Assembly: GCA_003510325.1 (NCBI GenBank)
Contig: DONB01000136.1
Coordinates: forward strand, 1-6,323
Direction of reading: 5' to 3'
Source: Thiobacillus sp.
Lineage (GTDB): Bacteria; Pseudomonadota; Gammaproteobacteria; Burkholderiales; Thiobacillaceae
Length of the DNA: 6,323 bases
How positions within the stretch are numbered: the stretch's first letter is position 1; every line of letters begins with the position of its first letter. The position numbers and the translations under genes are program-made. The notes beneath the pieces are model-generated. The model worked only from the letters and a program-made list of their open reading frames with translations, had not been told where the DNA came from and searched no databases. Positions 1-5,669 of the stretch are shown in pieces.

Positions 1-2
1 TG

Positions 3-1565
3 GACGAAGCCCGGCAGGAAATCGACGCGCTCATCGTCGGCACAGGGCTCGCCGGCAGCCCGGTTTTCCCCTTGTCGGGCCGCACGGGGGAGGGCGTTGC
101 CGCGCTGCGCGCACATCTGGAGGCGGCGGCCGCTTCATTGCATCAGCGCTCGGCAGCGGGCCGTTTCCGTCTCGCCATCGACCGCTGCTTTACGCTCGCC
201 GGCATCGGCACGGTCGTCACCGGCACGGCGCATTCCGGAATCATCGGCGTCGGTGAGTCGGCCATCGTTTCGCCGCCCGGCCTGAAAGCCCGGGTACGCG
301 GCCTGCACGTGCAGGACCGTCCCGCCGAGCACGGCCAGGCGGGCGAACGCATCGCGCTCGCCTTGACGGGCGATTTCGAGAAGAAGGACATCGCGCGCGG
401 CATGTGGGTCTTGGATCCGGCACTTGCCTTGCCACTGACCCGCTTTCACGCCGAATTGCGCGTCCCCACCGGGCAGAAGCCCTTGACGCACCTGCAGGCC
501 GTGCATGTGCACCTCGGCACCGAGGACATCCTCGGCCGTGTTGCGCTGCTTGACTGCCAGGAAGTCGAGGCGGGCGGCACCGCGCTGGTCGAGATCCTGC
601 TCGAACGCGAAACGCTGGCGCTGCGCGGCGATCGCTTCATCCTGCGCGATGCCGGCGCGCAGCGCACCGTCGCCGGCGGCCGCGTGCTCGACATTTTTCC
701 GCCCATCCGCCACAAACGCGCGCCGCAGCGGTTGGCCCTGCTCGACGCGATGCGCAGCGACGACCCGGCTGTCACCCTTGGCCAGCTGGCCGAGCAGGCC
801 ACGGCCGGGATCGACCTCGACCGCTTTGCGGTGAGCTGGAACCTTGCCGGGAAGGCTGCCGAATCCCTGTGGCAACGCGCCGGACTGCGCGTGATTCGCG
901 ATGGCAACGCATCACTCGGATTCACCAATGCGGCCTGGACGACACTCGAAGCCAAACTGCTCGACGCCCTCGGTCGCGAACACGAGCGCGCGCCGGACAT
1001 GATCGGCGTCGAACGCGAACGCCTGCGCCGCATGACCGCCGCACACCTGCCGCGTCCCGCTTTCGATGCGCTCGCCAACGAACTGCTGGCGTCAGGCCGC
1101 ATCGCGCAGACCCGCGCCTGGCTGCACCTGCCGGCGCATCGTGCCAGCGTCTCCGCTGCCGACCGCGCGCTGTTCGCCGTGCTGAAGCCGCTGCTGGCTG
1201 CGTCGCCTTTCAACCCGCCGCGGGTGCGTGACGTGTTCAAGGCGACGGGGACGCCGGAGGAGACGGTGCGCCAGCTGTTCAAGCGCGTTGCGCGCGCCGG
1301 TGAGCTCTACCCGGTCGCGCATGATCACTATTACACTGCCGCCGCCGTCGCCGAGCTGGCCGGCATCGTCCGCACGCTCAACGATGAGCAGGGGGTGGCA
1401 CGTGCCGCCTCATTGCGCGACATCATCTTTGGCGATGGCGGCGGCGGCCGCAAAGTGGCGGTTCAGATCCTCGAGTTCTTCGATCGCATCGGCTACACTC
1501 GCCGCGTGCGCGACGACCACGTGCTGCGCCGCGACGGGACCACGCACGACTGGACCCCCACATGA
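3..1565 (+). CDS. selB: Selenocysteine-specific elongation factor SelB, 5'-truncated by window edge
   Basis: SelB is the GTPase that carries Sec-tRNA(Sec) to the ribosome and binds the SECIS hairpin of the mRNA. The frame is open from base 3, so the gene starts upstream of the window; a TTG at 72 is not the start. About 520 residues are seen of a protein usually a little over 600, so the GTP-binding P-loop end is missing. Visible parts in order: the end of the G domain (FPLSGRTGEGV, about 63-105); translation-factor domain II (RFRLAIDRCFTLAGIGTVVTG, about 160-415); domain III (about 420-710, including HVHLGTEDILGRVALL); then the winged-helix domains typical of SelB, up to 1562. The last one contains LRDIIF...GRKVAVQILEFFDRIGYTRR, the family's conserved C-terminal RNA-binding segment. 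The stop is TGA at 1563-1565. The selC tRNA follows after 5 bases, which strongly supports the call. Confidence 0.96.
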   Translation, partial: DEARQEIDALIVGTGLAGSPVFPLSGRTGEGVAALRAHLEAAAASLHQRSAAGRFRLAIDRCFTLAGIGTVVTGTAHSGIIGVGESAIVSPPGLKARVRGLHVQDRPAEHGQAGERIALALTGDFEKKDIARGMWVLDPALALPLTRFHAELRVPTGQKPLTHLQAVHVHLGTEDILGRVALLDCQEVEAGGTALVEILLERETLALRGDRFILRDAGAQRTVAGGRVLDIFPPIRHKRAPQRLALLDAMRSDDPAVTLGQLAEQATAGIDLDRFAVSWNLAGKAAESLWQRAGLRVIRDGNASLGFTNAAWTTLEAKLLDALGREHERAPDMIGVERERLRRMTAAHLPRPAFDALANELLASGRIAQTRAWLHLPAHRASVSAADRALFAVLKPLLAASPFNPPRVRDVFKATGTPEETVRQLFKRVARAGELYPVAHDHYYTAAAVAELAGIVRTLNDEQGVARAASLRDIIFGDGGGGRKVAVQILEFFDRIGYTRRVRDDHVLRRDGTTHDWTPT

Positions 1566-1570
1566 ATCAT

Positions 1571-1666
1571 GGAAGAGATCGTTCCCCGGTGGGGCGCCCG
1601 GTCTTCAAAACCGGGAGGGGCCGCCATGCGGTCCCTGGTAGGTTCGACTCCTGCTCTCTTCCGCCA
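1571..1666 (+). tRNA. selC: tRNA-Sec (anticodon UCA)
   Basis: This is the selenocysteine tRNA that reads UGA when SelB and a SECIS element are present. The fold can be drawn directly: an 8-bp acceptor stem (1571-1578 with 1655-1662, perfect), discriminator G1663 and encoded CCA 1664-1666. The D stem is long, about 6 bp (1580-1585 with 1591-1596). The anticodon stem is 6 bp (1597-1602 with 1610-1615) around loop CTTCAAA, with anticodon TCA at 1605-1607. The very long variable arm has about 8 bp (1617-1624 with 1628-1635), and the T arm is 1638-1642/1650-1654 with loop TTCGACT. The 8-bp acceptor, long D stem and long variable arm are hallmarks of bacterial tRNA-Sec, and the sequence resembles E. 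coli selC along its length. It lies 5 bases after the selB stop, so it is probably cotranscribed and cut out by tRNA-processing RNases. Short reading frames crossing it are not genes. Confidence 0.97.
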
Positions 1667-1800
1667 GTTTCCTGAAATCCGAATGCGGTCGCTTGCGCGT
1701 TTCGCCGGGCGCTGTTGTGCCCATCGGCCGTTAACGCGCGTCCACGCAGGTTTTCGGGCGCAGCAGTCATTGATCGGCTGGGCAGCGCAACAACGTAGCG
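1667..1800. other. Intergenic region between convergent selB-selC and the minus-strand cluster
   Basis: These 134 bases separate the 3' end of selC from the stop codon of the convergent aminotransferase gene. I see no reading frame with family features and no hairpin followed by a T-run that would make a clear intrinsic terminator. The best local pairing is a 4-bp GGGC/GCCC stem around 1710, which is too weak to call. Termination from both sides may be Rho-dependent or lie in structures I cannot judge by eye. Confidence 0.6.
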
Positions 1801-2811
1801 TCAGTCGCGCGCCAGCAACTCCCGCAGCGCATCGACAAAACGCCGGTTGTCCTCGGGCAGCGCTGTGGTGATGCGCATGAAACCCGGACCGAGCGCCGGA
1901 TCGTTCAAGGGCTTGATCAGGATGTCCTGCTTGCGGAGCGCGTCGGCGACCTCCGCCGCATTATGCGGCGCCAGGTCGGCGAGGAAGAAATAGGTATGGG
2001 TCGGAAAGGTGCGGACCCCCAGTGTGCGCAGTTCTGCCGCGAGCGTCACGGTCCACTCATGCAGCTGCGCGGCGCGGGCGTGAATCTGGTCCTCGTGCTG
2101 CAGCGTGGCGATGGCCGCCGCCTGGCTGGGGCGGGCGAGCGGATAGGCGTCGTTGTGGCTGTTCAGGTCGTCGGCGATCGCTTCCGGAAAGATGCCGTAG
2201 CCGATGCGAAAGCCCGCCAGGCTGTGCGCCTTGGACAGGGTACGCGTCACCAGCAGGTTGGGATGCTCGGGCACAAGGTGCGCCACCGACTGCCCGGCCA
2301 GACCGATGAAGGCCTCGTCGACCAGGAAGCGCGTCTGCGGATGGTGGCGCAGCAGGTCCGGCAAGGGTGCCATGTCGAAGATGCCGCCGTTGGGATTGTT
2401 GGGGTTGACGATGACCATGAGCGTGGTGCCCTCCGGAATCGCCAGTTCGCCCAGATCGAAGGTGAAATCCTTTTCCGGCAGCAGGCGCTGTTCGGTGTAG
2501 CGCTGCGCGATCTCGGGAAACAGCACGTAGGTCGGCGTCAGCAGATGGACCTGCCGGCCGAAGCGGTCGAACAGCTGGCGCAGGATCAGTTCGGAGCCGG
2601 CGTTGATGTGGATGAGGCGTTCCGGAACGTGGAGTTGCTCGCTGAGCAACTGGCGCAGCGGGGCCGAGTAGGGCTCGGTGTAGTAGTTGCTGTGGGCGGC
2701 TTCTGCCTGCGCCGCGGCGATGGCTTCGTCGATCGGCGGCAGCGGGTTTTCGCACAGCAACAGCTTGATGCCGTGGAAGCTGCCGCCGCCTTTTTCGTGG
2801 GTGCTGGTCAT
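1801..2811 (-). CDS. Histidinol-phosphate aminotransferase-like PLP enzyme (fold-type I)
   Basis: This 336-residue protein belongs to the class I/II aminotransferases and is closest in pattern to HisC, which makes histidinol phosphate from imidazole-acetol phosphate and glutamate. Visible motifs: CENPLPP (20-26), matching the HisC N-terminal NENP segment; NYYTEPYSAPLR (42-53); NPNNPNG (137-142 core, PLP ring contact); DEAFIGL (D165 would hold the pyridine nitrogen); TLSKAHSLAGFRIGYG, with K194 as the Schiff-base lysine and R202 as a phosphate contact; and FMRITT, with R313 as the likely substrate-carboxylate arginine. The enzyme looks catalytically complete. The start is chosen for a strong AGGAGA site at 2816-2821 that overlaps the stop of the ZIP gene. 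Genuine HisC normally sits in a his operon, so this copy may be a paralogue with another amino-acid substrate. The family assignment is firm; the substrate is not. Confidence 0.85.
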   Translation of the reverse strand: MTSTHEKGGGSFHGIKLLLCENPLPPIDEAIAAAQAEAAHSNYYTEPYSAPLRQLLSEQLHVPERLIHINAGSELILRQLFDRFGRQVHLLTPTYVLFPEIAQRYTEQRLLPEKDFTFDLGELAIPEGTTLMVIVNPNNPNGGIFDMAPLPDLLRHHPQTRFLVDEAFIGLAGQSVAHLVPEHPNLLVTRTLSKAHSLAGFRIGYGIFPEAIADDLNSHNDAYPLARPSQAAAIATLQHEDQIHARAAQLHEWTVTLAAELRTLGVRTFPTHTYFFLADLAPHNAAEVADALRKQDILIKPLNDPALGPGFMRITTALPEDNRRFVDALRELLARD

Positions 2812-2815
2812 GTCG

Positions 2816-2821
2816 TCTCCT
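2816..2821 (-). promoter_or_regulatory. Ribosome-binding site overlapping the ZIP stop codon
   Basis: On the minus strand the sequence reads TTAGGAGACGACATG. The AGGAGA site overlaps the TAG stop (2820-2822) of the ZIP gene and lies 4 bases before the ATG of the aminotransferase. This arrangement suggests translational coupling of the two genes. Confidence 0.75.
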
Positions 2822-3557
2822 AATGTCCGAGTCGAAACAGGGCGATGGTGGCGATGCCCGCAAGCATCAGGGTCACCTGCAGTACGGTGGCCTTGACACC
2901 TGTGCGCTGGTGCAGCGCCGGAACCAGATCGGCTACGGCGATATAAATGAAGCTTGCTGCCGACACTGCCAGGATGAAGGGAATGGCTTCATGGACTTCG
3001 TCCAGCCAGAACCAGCCGAGCAGCACGCCGGGCAGGGTGGCGAGCGACGACAGCAGATTGTAGGAGAAGGCTTTCAGTTTCTTCAGGCCGCTTGCCAGCA
3101 GGATGGCGAAATCACCCAGCTCCTGCGGGATCTCGTGCGCGATGACGGCCAGCGCGGTCGCGATGCCCATGGGGACGGAGATGAGGAAGGCGGCGGCGAT
3201 GACCACGCCGTCGACGAAATTGTGGAAGGCGTCACCTACCAGGATGAGCTTGCCGCCCTGATGGGCGTGGATTTCGCAATCGCTGTCGTGGCAATGGCGC
3301 CACAGCACCAGCTTTTCCAGCAGGAAGAATCCCACGATGCCGGCCAGCAGCGTGCCGGTGACAGCCAGCGAAGGCGCCAGTTCGAGCGCCTTGGGGATCA
3401 TGCCGAGAAACGCGGCGCCGAGCAGGGTGCCGGTGGCATACGCCACCAGGCAGGGCAGCAGGCGGTTGCGGACCGGGTCGGGGAAGGCGAGCAGCAACGC
3501 GGCACCCAAGAGGGCGCCCGCGCTGCCTAGCAAGGCAAAGAAAATGGCCAGAAACAT
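2820..3557 (-). CDS. ZIP-family divalent metal transporter (LIV-1/ZupT-like)
   Basis: This 245-residue inner-membrane protein should move Zn2+, or a related ion such as Fe2+ or Mn2+, towards the cytoplasm. It has about eight hydrophobic segments (roughly 1-24, 33-53, 64-86, 104-126, 131-155, 167-185, 192-215, 224-243). The two signature metal-site helices are present: GDAFHNFVDG with H112, N113 and D116 in helix 4, and HEIPQELGDFAILL with H141, E142 and E146 in helix 5. The second motif is of the LIV-1 type (HEIPHE) with Gln145 in place of the second His. The loop at 87-100 is rich in possible metal ligands (H88, C89, H90, D91, D93, C94, E95, H97, H99). The start at 3557 gives an N-terminus that begins directly with a membrane helix, but it has no good ribosome-binding site. 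It is coupled to the downstream aminotransferase. The metal specificity is not deducible. Confidence 0.92.
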   Translation of the reverse strand: MFLAIFFALLGSAGALLGAALLLAFPDPVRNRLLPCLVAYATGTLLGAAFLGMIPKALELAPSLAVTGTLLAGIVGFFLLEKLVLWRHCHDSDCEIHAHQGGKLILVGDAFHNFVDGVVIAAAFLISVPMGIATALAVIAHEIPQELGDFAILLASGLKKLKAFSYNLLSSLATLPGVLLGWFWLDEVHEAIPFILAVSAASFIYIAVADLVPALHQRTGVKATVLQVTLMLAGIATIALFRLGH

Positions 3558-3620
3558 GGCGGATTATGTCTTCGATTAGTAAGCCTGCCCAATTGAATAT
3601 AGGCTGGCCCGGGCACGCGT
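3558..3620 (-). promoter_or_regulatory. Gap before the ZIP gene; possible weak promoter
   Basis: This 63-base gap is the largest inside the minus-strand cluster. Read on the minus strand it contains CATAAT (3568-3563), a 5/6 match to a -10 box, and TTGGGC (3592-3587), a poor -35 match, 18 bases apart. The -10 box ends 5 bases before the ZIP ATG, so a start there would give an almost leaderless transcript, which fits the lack of a Shine-Dalgarno site. A 5-bp inverted repeat AGCCT/AGGCT is also present, without a T-run, so it is not a terminator. This is tentative. Confidence 0.22.
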
Positions 3621-4052
3621 CTATGGGGCTTCGTGCTCGCACGCGTGCGTAACCCCGCCGCGGTTGCGCATATGCTCGCCGAGCTGCGCGAACTGCGCGT
3701 ACAGCGCAGTTCGCAAGGCCTCGTCCGCTACCGTTCCCTCCAGTGCCAGCCGCATGCACAGCAACCACTCGTCGCGCTCCTGGGGGCCGATGGCGTAGGG
3801 AAAGTGGCGCCGTCGCAACATGGGATGCCCATGCTTTTCGATGTAGCGCTGCGGCCCACCCAGCCAGCCGGAGAGAAAATCGAACAGCTTGTTGCCGGAT
3901 TCGGTCAGGTCGGCCGGGTGGATCTTGCGCGCGGCATAGGCCTCGGGCAGTTCGTCCATCAGTTCGTAGAAGCGGTCGACCAGCTGGCGGATCACGGCGT
4001 CGCCGCCGATTCGCGTATACAGGGACAGTTCAGGGTGCAGTTGTGCGTGCAT
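3621..4052 (-). CDS. Group II truncated hemoglobin (trHbO-type)
   Basis: This is a soluble 2-on-2 heme globin of 143 residues; the family binds O2 and is linked to NO or peroxide handling. The group II pattern is clear: LYTRIGGDAVIRQLVDRFYELMDELPEA (11-38), HPADLTESGNKLF (45-57), FLSGWLGGPQRYIEKHGHP (59-77), RRRHFPYAIG (80-89) and ERDEWLLCM (92-100). Expected functional residues are Tyr29 (B10, distal), His83 (F8, proximal heme ligand) and Trp96 (G8, the group II marker). The N- and C-termini extend past the globin fold, and the tail ends in THACEHEAP, a His-x-Cys-x-His pattern (136-140). The ribosome-binding site GAGGTGA contains the TGA of the upstream YbgE gene, so the two are probably coupled. 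Placement behind bd-oxidase genes suggests a role in O2 or NO physiology; this is inference. Confidence 0.94.
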   Translation of the reverse strand: MHAQLHPELSLYTRIGGDAVIRQLVDRFYELMDELPEAYAARKIHPADLTESGNKLFDFLSGWLGGPQRYIEKHGHPMLRRRHFPYAIGPQERDEWLLCMRLALEGTVADEALRTALYAQFAQLGEHMRNRGGVTHACEHEAP

Positions 4053-4056
4053 GGCA

Positions 4057-4063
4057 TCACCTC
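4057..4063 (-). promoter_or_regulatory. Ribosome-binding site of the globin gene, containing the ybgE stop
   Basis: The minus strand reads CTGAGGTGATGCCATG. The TGA stop of the YbgE-family gene (4059-4057) lies within the GAGGTGA ribosome-binding site, and the globin ATG follows 4 bases after the stop. Termination and re-initiation are likely linked. Confidence 0.75.
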
Positions 4064-4344
4064 AGGAAATACTGGACATAAAAAAACACCCCCACGGCCA
4101 TCCCCAGCCACGCGACGACAGGACCGAGCAGGACGCGCAGGATACGATTTCGGGGTACGAAGCCGACGCCGTGCACGAAGCCTGCCGACAGACCCCACAT
4201 GATGAGCGTGAGCACGCCGTGGCCGATGGGGCTGCCGTCGTCGACGGTCAGGCCGCGCGGTAGCAGCGTGACGAGCAGCATCAGCGACAGCGCGGCCAGC
4301 AGCGAGATGCCGCGCGCCCAGCCGTTATTGAGGGCAGCGTTCAT
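4057..4344 (-). CDS. ybgE: Cyd operon protein YbgE family, small membrane protein
   Basis: This 95-residue membrane protein has about three hydrophobic segments (roughly 11-30, 43-62, 70-92). The key signature is the central FVHGVGFVPRNRILR stretch (56-70). It matches the IHGVGFRP core of E. coli YbgE, the 97-residue product encoded after cydABX, and the length and hydrophobic layout also match. Its exact biochemical role is unknown; it is regarded as an accessory gene of cytochrome bd operons. Its ATG (4344-4342) overlaps the TGA of the upstream flavoprotein gene (4343-4341) in an ATGA arrangement, with only a weak ribosome-binding site before it, so translation probably depends on that gene. 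The presence of cydB and cydX in the same cluster supports the call. Confidence 0.87.
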   Translation of the reverse strand: MNAALNNGWARGISLLAALSLMLLVTLLPRGLTVDDGSPIGHGVLTLIMWGLSAGFVHGVGFVPRNRILRVLLGPVVAWLGMAVGVFFYVQYFLR

Positions 4345-5489
4345 GCCCGCTTAGCTTTGCGGTAGGGCCGCAGGTACTGCCATTCGAAGAAGCGCTTGGC
4401 CCAGTGCATGAGCCGGCACGGCGGCAGGATCAGCGCGCGCTTCTCGTCGCGATAGACCAGGATGCCGCGGTCGAGGGTGTCGACGATGCAAATCAATTCG
4501 ACCTTGAAGCGCGCGGCGGGCGGCTGGCCGTCGAGTGCGCGCAGCAGGTTTTCGGCGGCGGCCTTCGCCTGCAGGTCGGCGATGTGCGCCTGCTTGGGCA
4601 GCCAGTCGGGGCCGGGGTAGCTGCCGGAATCGCCCGCCACATACACCTTGTCGGCGCTGGCCACCTGACAGTGCGCGTCGGCCTTGAAGAAGCCGCCGTC
4701 GGACAGCGGCAGGCCGGCGTCTCCCGCCCAGGCCGGGCCGCTCATGCCGGGCATGAATAGGATGAGGTCGGCGGGCACGTCGCCGCCTTCGGTCCTGATC
4801 CTGTCGGCTTCGAAGCCCAGCAGCTTGTGGCCGAGATGGGTGTCGATGCCGCGCTTGGCCATCTCGCGCAGCAGGCCGGCCACCGCCTTGTCGCCGAGGC
4901 GCTTGCCCGGTTCCTTCGCGGCGTTGAAGAACACCAGTTTGAAGTGTTCGCGCCGGCCCTGTTTCCGCAACAAGGTGTCGATGCCAAACAGCAGTTCGAA
5001 CATCGGGCCGCCGCGCATCGCGCCCTGTTCCTTCGGATTGGTACCGAAACCAAAAGCAATCGTGCCGCCGTCCAGTTTCGCCAACCGCTCGCGGATCGCC
5101 TCGGCGGCGGGCGCGCCTTCGCAGATCGTCAGCGCGTGCTCGATGCCGGGCAGGGCCTTGAGGAAGCGGCCGCCGCTGGCGATCAAGAGCGCGTCATTGG
5201 CGAGCGTCCCGCTGTCGGTCAGTACGGTGCGGCCGCCGTCGGCCAGCCCGGTCACGCGGCCGGCGTGGAAGGCGACAGCGTGTTCGGCGAGAAAGCCCGA
5301 CACGTCGATGCGCAGATCGTCGCCGCGCCGCAGGCCGGCCGGCACCCAGATCAGGCTGGGGTAGTACATCAGCTCGGCCCGGGGGGCGGCCAGCGTGATG
5401 CGGGCGTGTTTGTCGCGCTTGCGCAGTTCGCGCACGGCGGTGAGCGCGGCGAATCCGGATCCGAGGATGACGATGTGCGGCGTGCTCAT
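4341..5489 (-). CDS. FAD-dependent oxidoreductase, sulfide:quinone oxidoreductase (SQR)/NDH-2 superfamily
   Basis: This 382-residue flavoprotein is of the two-dinucleotide-binding-domain type and probably passes electrons to quinone at the membrane surface. Features: the FAD-binding GSGFAA (10-15) after a beta strand; MYYPSLIWVPAG (41-52), like the SQR YPS segment; LLIASGGR (101-108), the ATG-like motif; VYVAGDSGS (282-290), the second FAD motif; and LPKQAHIADLQAKAAAEN (297-314). The C-terminal tail is basic and amphipathic (MHWAKRFFEWQYLRPYRKAKRA), fitting monotopic membrane binding. Cysteines are C123, C274, C334 and C358. C334 in ELICIVDTLDRG fits the third SQR cysteine and C123 fits the first, but the central SQR cysteine position (about 150-163) has none. 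The start at 5489 has a GGGAG site and begins right before the FAD motif; the longer frame to 5573 would run into cydX. It may be a diverged SQR or a quinone reductase with another donor. Confidence 0.85.
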   Translation of the reverse strand: MSTPHIVILGSGFAALTAVRELRKRDKHARITLAAPRAELMYYPSLIWVPAGLRRGDDLRIDVSGFLAEHAVAFHAGRVTGLADGGRTVLTDSGTLANDALLIASGGRFLKALPGIEHALTICEGAPAAEAIRERLAKLDGGTIAFGFGTNPKEQGAMRGGPMFELLFGIDTLLRKQGRREHFKLVFFNAAKEPGKRLGDKAVAGLLREMAKRGIDTHLGHKLLGFEADRIRTEGGDVPADLILFMPGMSGPAWAGDAGLPLSDGGFFKADAHCQVASADKVYVAGDSGSYPGPDWLPKQAHIADLQAKAAAENLLRALDGQPPAARFKVELICIVDTLDRGILVYRDEKRALILPPCRLMHWAKRFFEWQYLRPYRKAKRA

Positions 5490-5520
5490 GTTGGACTCCC
5501 GTTGAAAGACGAAGAACGAA

Positions 5521-5658
5521 TCAGCCTTGCCGCGGGTCGTCCGCGGCCTTATTGCGCGCCTCGTCGAGCGCACATTCCTTGGCGTCGCACATCATCGCAC
5601 TCATCGAAGCGAGCAGCACGGCCATGGTGACCCCGAGCATCCAGGCGAAATACCACAT
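5521..5658 (-). CDS. cydX: Cytochrome bd oxidase small subunit CydX
   Basis: This 45-residue single-span protein begins MWYFAWMLGVTMAVLLASMS, almost identical at the start to E. coli CydX (MWYFAWILG). CydX binds CydA and stabilises the heme groups of the bd oxidase. The membrane helix is about residues 4-23. The tail is hydrophilic (CDAKECALDEARNKAADDP) and carries two cysteines, C24 and C29, which I do not recognise as usual in the family; the E. coli protein is 37 residues. The start at 5658 is fixed by the family N-terminus and by an AAGGAG site 5 bases before the ATG. The same frame stays open upstream to 6045, but that extension lies over the DUF2141 gene and is not real. It sits 11 bases after the DUF2141 gene. 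Confidence 0.93.
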   Translation of the reverse strand: MWYFAWMLGVTMAVLLASMSAMMCDAKECALDEARNKAADDPRQG

Positions 5659-5663
5659 GGTGA

Positions 5664-5669
5664 CTCCTT
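5664..5669 (-). promoter_or_regulatory. Ribosome-binding site that fixes the cydX start
   Basis: The minus strand reads TACTGAAAGGAGTCACCATG. The AAGGAG site directly follows the TGA stop of the DUF2141 gene and lies 5 bases before the cydX ATG. It supports the short 45-residue product over the long open frame. Confidence 0.8.

Noticed and set aside
135..1282. Long minus-strand frames opposite selB
   Set aside because: SelB domains are continuous on the plus strand, and the antisense products show only composition-driven repeats of Arg, Ser and Ala.
1667..1800. Integration site of a genomic island at the 3' end of selC
   Set aside because: selC is a known island target, but there is no integrase gene, no repeat of the tRNA 3' end and no change in composition in the window.
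1567..1871. Short open frames on both strands across selC
   Set aside because: They are by-products of the tRNA sequence and the GC-rich spacer; the tRNA-Sec fold explains the region.
1963..3530. Long plus-strand frames (286 and 235 codons) opposite the aminotransferase and ZIP genes
   Set aside because: They mirror genes with clear family motifs, are rich in Arg, Gly and Gln from GC-rich antisense codons, and show no domain pattern.
5490..5573. Upstream extension of the flavoprotein reading frame
   Set aside because: It overlaps cydX, has no suitable ribosome-binding site and would put 28 basic, low-complexity residues before the FAD motif.
4827..5630. A 267-codon plus-strand frame opposite the flavoprotein gene
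   Set aside because: It is an antisense shadow: the opposite strand has FAD motifs, ribosome-binding sites and operon structure.
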